Of a stretch of DNA of 64,000 nucleotides, positions 49,601 to 62,500 are shown in pieces. The stretch covers positions 41,794,668 to 41,858,667 of the forward strand of contig NC_089981.1 in the NCBI RefSeq assembly GCF_036417845.1, in the 5' to 3' direction. This DNA comes from Apteryx mantelli (Eukaryota > Chordata > Aves > Apterygiformes > Apterygidae). Both the position numbers and the translations under genes were made by a program. The notes below the pieces were generated by a model that was not told the origin of the DNA, ran no database searches, and saw only the letters and a list, made by a program, of their open reading frames with translations. Within the stretch, counting starts at the first letter, position 1. Every line of letters starts with the position of its first letter.

Positions 49601-51824
49601 CCAAGAGTCTCTTAGGTTTCTTTGGTGAAGTGTAGGCAGATTTTGTGCTTTTCCATGCAGTGCTATCTGTCATAAAGAACTCAGTGCTCCCAAAAGTGCT
49701 TCTGATCCATCATGCCCCAAGTGCAATGATATCAGAACTGCCTGCAAAAAAGCTGCAAGGGCATTCTGGCTATTGATATTCAAGCAAGTGATATTGAGCC
49801 CTGTGCGTTGTTCCAGAATTCATCCGTCCAATGATTCTTCAGCGAGCGCAGCTTTTAAGGTAGAATGATACTTTCTTAGGCCTTGTAGGCCTTGAAATCA
49901 AAACATGTACTTAGCCTGAAAGCTATTAAACCTTGGTCCTACACACCTGAGAAGAGATGGAAGAGGTAGACTAAGAGATGGCAGAAATCTAGTAATATTA
50001 GGTAGGTTAGAGGGATAGAATTTGACCTCAGAATGACTAACAAGATAAACAGATTCTAGCAATTATGCTACGGTACTCTTGTTTTGATGCCGGTGGCTCT
50101 GGAGAGTGCTTGGCAGTAGATTAGATTTTTATGTTATTCTTCTTTCCTTATTCCGTTGCATTATAAATTTTTCCATTATCCTTTAGTTCAAAATTAGGCA
50201 GAAGATGCTTGAGATAGCAACATCTCATATTCTCAGAAAGTACTTTCCCATGTGCATCCTTTCAGGCTACGGCTTCACAATTATTAATACTAGATTTCTA
50301 CCTGCTGTATCACCCAGCAGGATTCAGATCACGTGGAGAGATATGACTGCATTTTTGTTTCATTAGCACAGGCACATAATAGGGATTTCCTGCTGACATT
50401 AGGCTTTCAGACTAACTTTATGTTTACATCAGAGAGCATGTAACACACAAAATCTGCTGGTACTACATATATGTGTTTAGCAAATCTGAACTGGCAGAGA
50501 AAACGTACACTAGTTCAGCACTGCTGATCACAACATCGTTATTCTAGTGCAAGAACACCTAACTCTGGATTCTTTGCATCTTCGAACCACATTGTCAAAC
50601 TCCTTTAGCTTTTTTGTTAGGAAGAACAGGAGTCATCTTGACTGGGCGATGCAGAACAAATCAAACAGAGTGTTCATTTGTCCCACTTTGCCTGAAACTC
50701 ATCTTGGAAACTTTCAACAAAAATGAAATTCTTACTTTTTCTTCAGCTGTGGTGAGTGGAGGAAAATGAAAGACTTCTTCAAGGGTATCAGATTAACTCT
50801 CCAAATGCTGGGGAACTGAAAAATAGCTCTAATCTTATAGTACCTTCAAGAGAACTTTGCTGAGGCCTCTTCAAAATCAAATGAGGCAACAAAGTCCTTA
50901 AATTTAGGGACAGGAGTATGCTTGCTGTGTTTTGTAGACATGCATGCACACCCTCTGATGGGTGTGTTTGATATTGTGTACTTGTGAAAATGAAAGAGTG
51001 AATGGAAAATAGGCAAAGGAGGAGAAACTTTAACAAACTTCCAGTTTCTCCTGGAAGGAGGCTGGAACATGCTGGAGAAGTAGAATAGAAGAAGTTTGAT
51101 CGTAATAGAGAAGTAGGATCAGAAGTCTGGAAACCAGTGTTAAATTGCTGGCAAGCTTTATGTCAGCGATGAAATATTGGTTCTATGTGGACCCATAAAA
51201 GATCCGATGCGGACTACATACATGCCTACATATCTGGAGATTTTATTTTCCTACAAAGTATATGTGCCACAGGCAGAAAATACCATCAACTATCCCACTG
51301 GCCTGTTTAAAAGTGTATACACAAATCATCTATTAATACGTTGGTGAATCAATAAGATATTAGTACAGGAAAATCTACTTAAACCGTGTAGATTGCACTG
51401 TGAAAAGTTGCATTAGATATTTCAATTGGTACCTTAAAAATACGGCTAAGGACAAGTCAAATTCATCATCGTTCCAGAAAGTGGCTCAGAATAAGATTCA
51501 GTTATGGTTTTCTGAATATAACTTGTCCTTGAACATACTTAAACATCACCTGAATTACAACCTGTTGCTGGCAATCATCATCAGCAACAAATTATGGCCC
51601 TTTCCTTGTCAGTTACATGTCTGAAAAGGAGCAGTAATTCAGCCGTAGAAAACATAGTGGTTGCGAACTCTGACTTACTCCTTAGCACTACATGCCCTAG
51701 AGATGGGTGAAAACAACAAATCAATAATGATCATACTTGGGACAATCAGACAGTCACCTAGGATCCCTTGCTATCCATGTGGACACTTGAAATAGATTAT
51801 TAGCACAAACATTTCGGGAACGAT
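49601..51824. other. Non-coding, no gene recognised
   Basis: Short frames up to about 82 codons. Nothing recognised. Confidence 0.5.
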
Positions 51825-52080
51825 TCCTGACTCCTAAACATAATCCATCTAAAAGTTAAGCACCTTGTCTAAGTGGGTCATCAAAACTCCCTCTAAAATC
51901 AATGGAGAATTGATTCTAAAGGCAAATTAGAACCAATTTCAGCGGGGGCAGAAATATAGATAGGATGACTCAATGACCCAACCTCCAGACTTATTGATCT
52001 CTACTTACTAGGGAAGCTGAAAAGACTGGCTTAAACTAGATCATCTTAAACTTTTAGGTGCTTTTAGATGATACATGATG
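51825..52080. mobile_element. Ancient palindromic repeat element
   Basis: The arms are imperfect inverted copies: CATCTAAAAG at 51846-51855 and its exact reverse complement CTTTTAGATG at 52061-52070, with AAGCACCT and AGGTGCTT inside them. Between them, TCAATGGAGAATT resembles the caatgggag words of sauropsid repeats. The wording aagttaggcacct...aagtgg is common in turtle and bird genomic repeats. It looks like a decayed non-autonomous or CR1-tail-derived element. Confidence 0.55.
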
Positions 52081-52929
52081 TATGTTCTATGCTCTCTTCC
52101 TATTTGACCTTTCCAAAACTCCTGGGATTTCTGATATATTTTTTTAACTGCCTCATAACTATTAGAAAGTGTGAATACTCTTGTTTGTATTTAGGATTTA
52201 TATAAACATCATGTTCTTATCAAACCCCTTTGGGAGTGTTTTCTCCTCAATGACTTATATTCTAAGCTAATGAGTTTCTTAATAAGATTATTATAGTCAA
52301 CTTTTTTAATGTGTAAATGGCCTAGGTGTGTAGTCAGGCAAAACTCTTCGAGTATAGACATAGCAATGGGGCAACATCCTGTAATCCTTCTGTACTGAAA
52401 TCCCCCTTGGAAGCTGCTAGCAATGTGAGTGTGCTAGACTTTAAGATTAGGGACAAAACTTCTAATGGTACCTAAATATATGCTTTAGGTACACAGAAGG
52501 ATACATGTAGGAAAAGTATTTTTAGTCAAATATTTCTGATAAAACAGGAACTATCAAAATATTTCATGTCTTCAATTTGTGTTCACCCATCTGTTAACAT
52601 GAAAAGCAGAATGAAATTGTAAAAGTCTTAAGTGTTTCAAGTGTGTCATGTTAAATGGTTATATTTTGACTGACTTTCAAATTACTTAAATATTGTTTTT
52701 AAATCTTCAATTTTGATTGACATGCTTTCTAATTGTGTTGGAATTGTAAGTGAAACTTTTGTGAGAGGGTTTTTGTGGGTTTTAATTCTTGAAACAGACG
52801 TGTTTTAGATTTTAAATAACAAATTATGATTTAAATAGAAATTTCACCAAAATATCGATTTGGTATAATTCCACCACAAACAACTACCTTGCCATAATTG
52901 TCTGCAAAACTGAAATAGGAGTTATTTAC
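52081..52929. other. AT-rich non-coding stretch
   Basis: Nothing recognised. Confidence 0.5.
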
Positions 52930-53240
52930 ATAGCTTTAGGATGCACTGGAACTTTATGGGTCCTCTGGCAAATGCTATGATGAGTTAATTGATGATTTGC
53001 AAGAAAATGATTCATGTTAAGCCTCTCATTTAACTTATAACAATAACGTAAGAGATTACATTAGTATTGCTTCTAAACAATGGATAAATGCCATGCCTAG
53101 CATTGTGTGCAAGCCTATTCAGGGTAATTAACAGGTGTGAATTGTTGTTTGCTGGGATAAGCCTCCCACTGTGCAGCCCTTTGTTGGCTGCAGACTGCTT
53201 CCCTGCTGTATTACAGCTTCTAAATGAGTCAATCCCACTT
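52930..53240. promoter_or_regulatory. Best candidate developmental enhancer
   Basis: A dense, repeat-free cluster holds TTAATTGATGATTTGC, a SOX-type AACAATGG (53076-53083), a homeobox TAATTA (53125-53130), a T-box-type AGGTGTGA (53133-53140) overlapping a CAGGTG E-box, and CCTTTGTT (53178-53185). The close packing of homeobox, T-box and SOX words is the strongest regulatory signature in the window, though still only motif evidence. Confidence 0.28.
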
Positions 53241-55911
53241 TAATGTAGTATCTTACACATGTTAATTCTTAGTACACTTGTTTATTTTTAAAGTAGTTGA
53301 GGAAATAACAGTGAATCTCTTCAAAAATTCTGTATTTCTGCAGGCTTCTGATTACCTTGCACCACTCCAGCCTGTTTCATGTGGTTCTCTTTTCAGCAGG
53401 GCCTGTTTCAATTAAAAGGAAATGCTGTAGTAACTTGTAGGAGCATCAGTCTGACTCCTTAACCATAAGACCAAAGCATATTCTGAGGCTTAGAGAACCA
53501 TAAATCTGCCCCACTGTGTTCTTACCCAGAATTATACAAGAAAAGTACAGAGAGTACAGACAAGCCTATGGAATTCTGTATCTACAGGCTCAGCTCTGAA
53601 ATGAAATTTTTAATTTCGGCTTTGAAATTCTCATAAATCTTTGTAAATCCCAATTGGGGTTATCTGTAAAGACATAACAGCAGCCCTGAGCTGAAAAAGT
53701 TTGGGGGTTTAGAAATTCAAATAAAATAACTTTTTGAAACTTAGGTGTGAAATACTATTTCTCTGTCAATAGAAGTTTTGGTTTTTTTTTCCCCTTCATT
53801 TTAATTACATCTCTTGCCTTTCACGTCATTGTAGATACCTCTGCTTAGCACTTTTCTATAAACTTTTCTACTTTATTCTACTGTTTGTGTTTAAATTCAG
53901 TTGAGGAATGGCAGGTCCAGAAATAGAATCCAGATATATTAATATCTTTTCCCCCATGTATCTCTTTCATATAATTGCCAAATTACAGAATTGTTACAAA
54001 TGCTTTTACATTTTAAAATGACATAATAATAAAAATTAAAATGTTATTCTACTTAATTGTGACTCTGTTATTTTAGTTTACATAACCAAGATGATAAATG
54101 AATCCATTTATTATAAACATCAATGCTTTAAAGTACGTTGTATTTCTTTTGCATTCCTTGTTAACATAGATCTGAACGCCTCCAAAGAATGACAGGTTTA
54201 AGACCAGAAAGACAGTTAGAGATCTGATCTCGTGTATAAAATCAAGAATTTTAACCACAGAGCTGAAAAACTGCCCTAACAAGAACAAGACATTGAAACT
54301 TCTTTAACAAGGCATTGGGACCATCACTTACCCTTACATTTTTAACTCCGTCTCATTGTGCTGATGACTTTTTCTACCACCTTAGTAAATTCAGTTTGAA
54401 GCTTACAAGTATAGATAAGTGCTATTGTTCTTTTATTTCCCTGCAAGCTACTCTAACACCAATAATTTAATGTAGCTGAAAACCTGATATTTTAGCCAAT
54501 GTGTGGGCAGATTCCAGGAAATCTGCTTTTCTTCAGTACCTCTGGCACCCATGAAATATTGTTTTCCTGATTTGGAACTGAAAATGGACTTTCCATACTC
54601 TAGTATAGTTAAAAGGCTTAATTCTTTCTCCTTTCAGCACACAACAGTCTATACCACAGCAGAAGAGTTAAATTATTCAGTCATTCTATGGAAAAATTAA
54701 ATATTAAAGCAAATTAAATGCATTGTCTTTCTTCTATATTAAGTATTTTATTTTAGATGTTATTATTTGTCAGACAATAGGAAAAGAATGTGCCTTTTTA
54801 TATGAAGAAAAAGGACTACTGAGCTGCTACTACCCTCAGGTTTCCAGTTCTGGAGAGAAAAGAGATATTTATGATACGCTGTCTTCTTTCCTTTTTAATA
54901 CAGTACCAATTATCAGTGGACATTGTACAGTTTAGACACAAATTGGCTAGAAGACTGTAACATGGACAAAGCACTCAAAGCTCCTTACTAAGAGTTAAAA
55001 CGTTGATCTAAACGAGGCCAAAGATATTCAATTAGGGAGTTGAAATCCTCTTAAAAGAGAAAATTCTGCCTGCCTAGAAAGCAGCTTTTGGTTTGTTTAG
55101 TCAGACTTTAATGTAATTGTACCATTGGAGTGTTTAAATATTTGATAATATAGAAAAAGTTCTTCTGCTCACATCTTTTTTTTGTTTCCCCAGGATCTAT
55201 CTTCTCTCTTTGTGTGTTTCTGATGCAGAAAAGTCATATAAAAAAATTGCACAGACAAGAAAAAAATTGATTTCTAAGGGCTAGCAATATTCAGATAAGC
55301 TACTAATGTAATATTTTACAGATTACTACTCAGAATGGCAATTGTTGAATGCATCAGAGCTGAGCCCATCATATCTAAATCCACCATCTTGAGGCTTTTG
55401 GACTGCATCTTACCAGAAGAAAGGTTACATCACTTTGTAACAGTCCTGTAGAGGCCATTATGCCCATATGATTCATGCACACAGAGTGTGCCTTGTCCCA
55501 CATAGAAAAAGTTGAAGCTGTCTAACTCCATCTAAATCCTTCCCTCTGTGCAACCTTCAGCGTATGAAGATACCTTAAAGTGGCATAATCAAATCTGACA
55601 GAAAAATCACTTTGATTTCTCCCTCAAGTTTATACCCTTTTCAGTTTGTTCAGTGCTTGGGTTAATGACAGACCAGAGACCAATGCCTTCATAACACAAC
55701 AATTCTTTCAGCAGAAGTTAGGGCAAACCTGCAAAGTTTTTGGGTGCTGGTGCAATTGCAATACCTATGCTGCTGGGCTCATTGCCCACTCTCGTGCGGT
55801 CCTCCTTGGCCACACGACACCTCTGCACAAGTGCTCTCCAAGCTCCTTCACATAAGCAGGCAGCGCTGCCTGACTGCCTTCACAGGGGCTGGAGACAGCT
55901 CCGTCCTCCTA
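53241..55911. other. Non-coding, no gene recognised
   Basis: Mostly AT-rich. The part from 55640 to 55911 is GC-richer, with frames of about 65 codons and no recognised similarity. It directly abuts the tandem array that follows. Confidence 0.5.
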
Positions 55912-56908
55912 TAGGTAGGTATAGAAATTGATAGGCATTGATGCCTGTCAAAATGGAGAGAAATCAATGTTGATAGTTGTCGATATCTACAGAGAGCAAG
56001 ATTGGGCAGAGAGGGAAAGCTATAGATGCCTGTGGAGATGGAGAGGTATTGATGCCTATCGATAGGGATCAATATGGATAGGTAAGGCAATTGAAAGGCG
56101 TTGATGGCTGTCGATATCAAGAGGTATTGATGTCATTAGTTGTGGATGGCTACTGAGAGCAAACTCAGTGTGAGAGTGAAAAATAGGAATGCCTGTCAAG
56201 ATCAAGAAGTGTCAATGCCTATTGATAGGGATCAATATCAATACCGATAGATACCAATTCCTATCGATAGGTATGGAAATTGAAAGGCATTGATGCTTGT
56301 TGAGATGAAGAGGTATCGATGTCGATAGTCATGGTTGCCCACCAAGAGCAAACTCAGTCCGAGAGTGAAATTTGTGGATGGCTCTCAAGATCGAGAGGTC
56401 CTGGTGCCTATTGATAGGTGTTGATATCTTTATTGTGGTTCCCTAGCTATACGTCTGGAAATCGATACTCATTGAAGCCTCTTGATATTATGAATGGTCA
56501 ATGTTGACAGTCATCAGTGCATTCCAAGAGCAAGATCAGTTTGAGAGGGGAAGCTAGGGATGCCAGTCAAGATGGAGAGTTATTGGTGGCCATCGGTAGG
56601 AATTGCTATCGATAGTTTTTCCTAACTATCGATACTTTCCTATATCAGTGCCTGTCAATTGGCAAAGCAGTCTACAGGCATTGATGACACCAAGATCAAG
56701 AGATCTTGATGTCTATTGATAGGAATCGATATCTATAGATGTGGTTCCCTAGCAATATGCCTGGAAATTGATAATCAATGAGGCAACTTGATATTAAGAA
56801 CGGTCAATGTTAATAGTCGTTGGTGTGTCCCAAGAGCAAAATCAGGTGGAGAGGGAAAGCTACAGATACCTGTGGAGATGAAGAGCTATCAACAGCTGTC
56901 GATACGGA
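55912..56908. repeat. Decayed ATCGAT-rich tandem array
   Basis: About 1 kb of diverged repeats. The anchor AGAGCAA(G/A)..CAG..GAGAG recurs near 55994, 56156, 56345, 56527 and 56833, giving intervals of about 163, 189, 182 and 306 bases. A ~306-base higher-order step also appears in the TGGTTCCCTAGC blocks at 56437 and 56743. ATCGAT occurs at least seven times and TCGAT words more often. A 26-base near-perfect palindrome lies at 56048-56073 (one mismatch). CTATCGATAG is itself a perfect palindrome. Confidence 0.85.
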
Positions 56909-57749
56909 TTGTGCCTCTTCCTTTGCTGTAAATTTTCCTCTGTCCTTCTCTTCCTCTTCCATATGACCTTGTGCTGTCCGTTTAAATCTCCCCTCTGTGG
57001 TTCAAAAGAAAGGAGAGCATTGATGAACTAAAACCAGCAAGTCTTAATCAGTCTGCTACATCCTTAGTCCTTGACATCTTCAAGCCATCAGCTAGTGCCA
57101 GAAGAAAAATTGAGGGATGCTAGGCTGAACTTCAGGATTTTTCTCATCTCTGACTTTTGTGTTTTTTAGTATGGCTGTCAGGTATCATGATGATGACTTC
57201 ATTAAAGAGAAAAGGAGAGGAGAAACTTGTATCCATTCTAATAAAACCCCATGACATTAAGTAGAAATTCTTGCATTTCATCAAATAGCTTTACTAATAT
57301 TATTGGGCACTGCAGTATAAAGTCCTTATTCATAACACTAAAAAGAGCTCAATGTGTGGCTGATATTACACATGTTCCTCACCTCCATAAATTAATCCTG
57401 ATTGCTAGTTCTAAATAAGAATACCTGATGCAACATGGTCACTGTTCCTCTGTGACTTGTGCATACTAATATCCCTTTTGAAGGAAAAGAGCTTCCTTGA
57501 TATCCATTGAACTGCCTTCATTATAATTTTGAGAAAATGCCTTATGCCTTTTGCCATCTTGCTGTAAAGGGAAAGAGAGCTTAAATGGTTTATGTGTCTC
57601 CTGAATACAAGTACTCTATAATCAGATAATAAAACAGATACCCCACACTCTTTCTTCAAGGCCAAATGTTTTGAACTCCTGGAGAGTTTTCATACTGAAC
57701 ATATTTTCTAATCCCTTGATATATTCTCTGTATGATTTGAAGAATTTGA
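56909..57749. other. Non-coding, no gene recognised
   Basis: A CT-rich patch follows the array (about 56915-56990). Nothing else recognised. Confidence 0.5.
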
Positions 57750-57838
57750 ATATACTTTATATATACATATTATATGTTATATATTATATAATTATAATAT
57801 ATAATATTATAATAATATAATTATAATTATAATTATTT
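57750..57838. repeat. AT-only low-complexity tract
   Basis: About 90 bases of almost pure A/T in TATA/ATTATA words, probably slippage-prone and easily unwound. Confidence 0.92.
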
Positions 57839-57992
57839 TTTTCCCTTTGATGAAAGACATTTTCTATTAGAAAATGGTGCCAATAGGAAAACTCCAGCTT
57901 GAGTTTGGGTCCTACTTTACCAGTAATATTTGCTATGCAGCTAAAGCAGAGTCTCTACAGTGCCCAGAAAGCTTTTTTGAAAGGTAAAATTT

Positions 57993-58017
57993 GCGTGTGT
58001 GTGTGTGTATGTGTGTC
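57993..58017. repeat. (GT)n microsatellite, interrupted
   Basis: About twelve GT-type units with one A interruption and CG units at the edges. Confidence 0.9.
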
Positions 58018-58702
58018 GGGAGGGATGCTCTTGTTACTTGTGCAAAGTTTTTCCTACATAATAAAAATAGCACCACTAGCAAAAATATCCTGCATTTCAA
58101 AGTCATCATAGTTGTTTTAACATAGCCTACTTAATTTTAAAGCTCATTCTCCAGTTTTCTTCTCATCTCCTCATTCTGCTTAAATCGCACTGCTCTCTGG
58201 AAGGTGGGATAAGATTTGCTGCCAAATATGATCACAAGGAGTGAAAATGGATAGAGATATTTTGTCTTTAGTAAAAAATATTTTCCCAATATTTGATAAT
58301 GTCCTTTATATCCACCATAATATGGAACTACTAAGACTGGACACTTCTATTGGCAAGTGGTTAATAGCTGAATTTAGAATATGATATTCAGGGAGAGTGG
58401 AAATATTCTAGCTGGAACATATCTCCGAAAAGATTGAAAATCCTTAGGAGAATCTCGGTAAGTTACCAGCTTGTTGTCATATTTGTAAATAAACAGAATT
58501 ATTTTTATAATATTTCACCAGTGTGTGACATTTATTTTAGCTGGAGGTCTCGAATGAGCTCAAAGAACAGCTTTAGGGCTGAGCAGTGACTATATAAATA
58601 TAAACACTGAGACAAACAGGCAGATTTCCTCTGTATATCATAAGAGCACATATTGTACCACTGCCAAACTAGCAAGCTTTACATATATACAAGAATGTCT
58701 CT

Positions 58703-58703
<1 letters not shown>
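58018..58703. other. AT-rich non-coding stretch
   Basis: Nothing recognised. Confidence 0.5.

Positions 58704-58739
<36 letters not shown>
58704..58739. repeat. Poly-A run of 36
   Basis: The longest homopolymer in the window. No retrocopy body is recognisable upstream. Confidence 0.95.
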
Positions 58740-58742
<3 letters not shown>

Positions 58743-58811
58743 GACTATGAGCCTCTGGAACTCTGGAATTTTTTTCTTTGATGAACAGATGTTTCCAGTC
58801 TGGACTGGACC

Positions 58812-58830
58812 AAAAAAAAAAAAAAAAAAA
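58812..58830. repeat. Poly-A run of 19
   Basis: The second A run, about 72 bases after the first. Both are followed by a GCT/GCTA word. Confidence 0.95.
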
Positions 58831-59519
58831 GCTACATGAATAATAGCTTGGCACACCCATTCTTTAAAGTTGCCGTGTTGTACTGAGGTAATCAAGTGTC
58901 CCATTCCAACTCAGTTTGATTTACTGGGACAAGAAGAATTACTGACTGCAGGAAGAAAAATATTATATTTTCCAGTACTTTGAATGTAAATCAATTTAAA
59001 TTTAGAATGCTTTGAATGACATTTTGGGTTGGAGAGGCTGTTTCTTTTCTGTATTTTGGCAGGGATGTTCTCCAACAAATTTGTGTTTCAGACAATGAGT
59101 CCTATAAGCATTACTATGAATGCTGTGGAAAAAGTCTGATCTCAGGCTTGCTACTGGATCAGCGTATTTTTGGACCCTGGCAGAGCCAAACTGAGTTTGA
59201 GAAAACTCTGACTGAGGTCTGATCCATTTCTACTGCAGGACTGAATTTAAGAAGATTACTGTTTATGAAAAACTTAATGTTAGTCTTCAAAAGTGCAGCT
59301 GGCTTTTGTTGCAGACCATACCCTTCCAGCGTCTTGAACAGTGGGTAGAGAGATGAATTTATTTGACGTGACACAAGTGGTGATAAGCATAAAGGGGAAA
59401 TTTAGTCTAGTGATACAGTTTTTCCAGAATTCCTCATTAGTCTAGGAGTCAACTCTTTCAGGAATCAATTCAGAGTATACTTCATTCAGAGTGCAAGTAC
59501 TTAAGCAAGTTCTTAAAAC
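58831..59519. other. Non-coding, no gene recognised
   Basis: Short frames of 68-71 codons overlap on both strands at 59016-59374. Neither is recognised. Confidence 0.5.
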
Positions 59520-59546
59520 TCCTAGTCAGGAACAGCCTGACTAGGA
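59520..59546. repeat. Perfect 11-bp hairpin
   Basis: TCCTAGTCAGG, a 5-base AACAG loop, then CCTGACTAGGA. The strongest short inverted repeat seen. Confidence 0.92.
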
Positions 59547-62500
59547 ACCTGTCTCTTCTCTAGCTCCAGAATTACTCCAGGCACATCAGCTTCCCAGGCT
59601 AACAATTATTATTACCTCGTCAAGATATGTAGATACTTTTATACACCATAATGCCACAGAGTGCTCATCTTATAGGAGATCCCTAAGGGCAGCAAAGCTT
59701 GAATGTAGAATTAAAATGGAAAGATGACTCTGGAGTTGGAAGATCAGGATCAACAGCAATGGAACTTTAAATCTGCAGACCTCAGAATATAGTTGTTTTA
59801 CTGTTCTTCCTCAGTCTTCTGTTACTCTCCCCGTAATACTTACTGGCCCACATCTAATGAGAAATGCTACTATCTAGATCTCGTCAATGACGTGAGGGCT
59901 GTACATGGTAGGACGGGCCACCATACCCCTTCTTAGGCAGGCCTGTTGCTTTGCTGACTAAAGATTTGCTTGCCTTCTTGCCAAGGGACAATCTGTTTTT
60001 AGAAAGACTGAAGAACTATGCTCTAGTCATATTTAGATATGTTCTTGAACAAAGAAACTAACAGATATGAAGCTTGGTGTTTATTCCAGGCCTAGAGAAA
60101 AAGATTTCTAAGCAGTATTTAACAGCCAATCTGCGCTATTCATATATGCAGTTCCTGAGGGCAACTCTAAGAAGAATCACTTAGTTCTGATATGTAAAGA
60201 AAGACTGAAGTCAGCACCAAATTTCTGTCTGTACCAGCCCCCTAGAATGGAGCAATTAACATAGGAATGAGGAATACATCTGCTCTAGTCTCCCTCTTGT
60301 GGCTCAGGGAACTGCTTTTCTATAGGATTCTGTGTAAAACCCACAGCTGAGTTCATAACACTGAAGCAGTATCTCTACCAGAAGTGATAACTCAGAAAAA
60401 TAAATTGCAGAGCAACCTTGCTCACTGTGCAGAACATAATTCCTACATATTTATTGGAAAAAAATCTTAATGGAAGGTTGATTCTGGTGATATATGAGTT
60501 AAAGTGGTACCTTTGTATTTTTGTGGTTATAACACTGGTTGTGAACATAGGACTGTTACTGCAAGGCGATAAAACTGCTGTTTTACATTTACCATACCGA
60601 GGTGGCAGCTAGCTATAGGGCAAAAATATCATCAGTGTTAAACCCTCAGAATTTACCACAGTGAGTGGCAAACCAAGCTCTTGCTATTACCAGAAAGTAC
60701 AGTTTTTCAGAGTTAACTGAACTGCTTTTGTACTTCACAAGCTTCAGGGATGGATTCTGTTCTTATCTGAGTCTGCACAATCTGTTTAAATTGTTGTGTA
60801 GCCAAAGCAGAGGCCTGTGGCACCTATAAGTTACCACTGCACTATGCAAGATACAATTAATATTAGTGTGCCTTGAACCCAAATATAAAGATACTAAAAT
60901 AGTATTGCTAACAATAGTATGTATTTTGTAACACTGTGATACCATAGCCAGACACAATGTCTAAGCATTTTACATAAGTATGTGAGCAATGTGATGACCA
61001 TCAAGGTGTGAACCATTAAGGACCACAGCCATGAGAAGTAACTATCAGATCACAGCTAATTTAGGACATGATTGTTCTGTGATGAATGCATCTAGTAAAA
61101 TTTTGCTTTAAATTTTAATGCTTGCATGATTTATCGGTCTTCTAAACACTACCATCACAGTGATATCTAATTGCCTTACTGATACACATTTCCTAACTTA
61201 CATTCAAGTGCAGCAAGAATGCCATCCAGATATTTGTTCCCTGCTTCCTATTTACTCAACTTAACTTCATTAATCAGGTGTTCTTATTTTTGTGCTGGAC
61301 CATTAATGTGAGTGTAACCAAGAGGTGTACTTTTTTCCAGGTCTTTCTACCTCATTCTTAGTGGCATTTGGCTCTTCAGGAATGGCAAATGGATATATTC
61401 TTCCTTGGAGTAGCACAGTTAACCAAAACAATAGGTCCTACCAAATTCAGAGAAGTGCAAAAAGATTTGTAGTCTTTTTCTATTCTGCGGTGTGATGATG
61501 ATAATAGGAAAGATAGAAAAATTTGTGAACAAGTAATTCTTTAGCTACACATTGTCTAGGTCATCGTGTTGCAGACAGATTTCTTTAACAAAGGCTACCT
61601 TTGAGTAAATGAAGAGCCTTTATTCCTATTAGTGACAACTGTACTTGGTAAGGAAGATTACTGTTTCATGCCTCTCTGTGTTAGCAGCCATGAATGATCA
61701 CAAAGTGTGAAGGCCAATAAATAGTAAAGTGGCTGTTTTGTAAACACAAGGGATATGGGATGCTCTCCCTCTACAGCTGCAACTGTTTGAAAAATGTGTT
61801 TAATAAAGCCTCACACATTTTTAAACTGATTAGTATTTTAAGACACAATTCAATAGCCAAGGTCTGAACCACTGAGCATAGTGGGAAGTTGTATGTTCAG
61901 CTTCTTAAATAAGTCATCAGTCGCTTTAGAATGGTTGTTAGAAAGCTGTATAAAACTAGAATGCACAACATTTTGTGCCTGTTTGTCCTCCCACAAAATA
62001 CATATATGTATTTGTGTGTATCATTGACTTTTACTGAACAGAATGACTGCCAAACACATTTTATCACATGCTTCCTTATGACCATGGTTTACTGTTACTT
62101 TAAACTTAGACTCTGCTAAGTTTGTCATGCAACATGCATGGAGATGTGTTTGGATTATGTTTGGAAATGTGTTTTTCCAAGTTCACAATGTAAAAAAAGC
62201 ATAGGTATACTTTATTAGAAGAGTGGCAGACAATTTGCACAGAGAAGAGTATCAGCTCAGGGACAGATGGGATTTTTGGAAGCATTGTGTGAAATAGCTT
62301 TTACTCTTATGGGTACAGCCAGAGGCTCCTTAAAAGATTTGCTCTTCAAGCCCTTCCATATAGCATTCAGTACTTGTACGAATGAAGATCTAAGTTAATC
62401 TTGCTCCAATTTGATTATGTGTACAAGGTCTGGGAGCTTCAAAGCTGAAGTTTACTTCACTAACTGAAATAGTCTGTAACCTCCTTTGTCTAGCAACTTT

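Noticed and set aside
55912..56908. The spaced repeats as a CRISPR-like array
   Set aside because: The units are diverged along their whole length with no identical short repeats separated by unique spacers, and the surrounding sequence is amniote.
60800..60850. GCAGAGGCCTGTGGCACCT as a dispersed repeat
   Set aside because: Suggestive wording, but only about 20 bases and no second block in the expected order.
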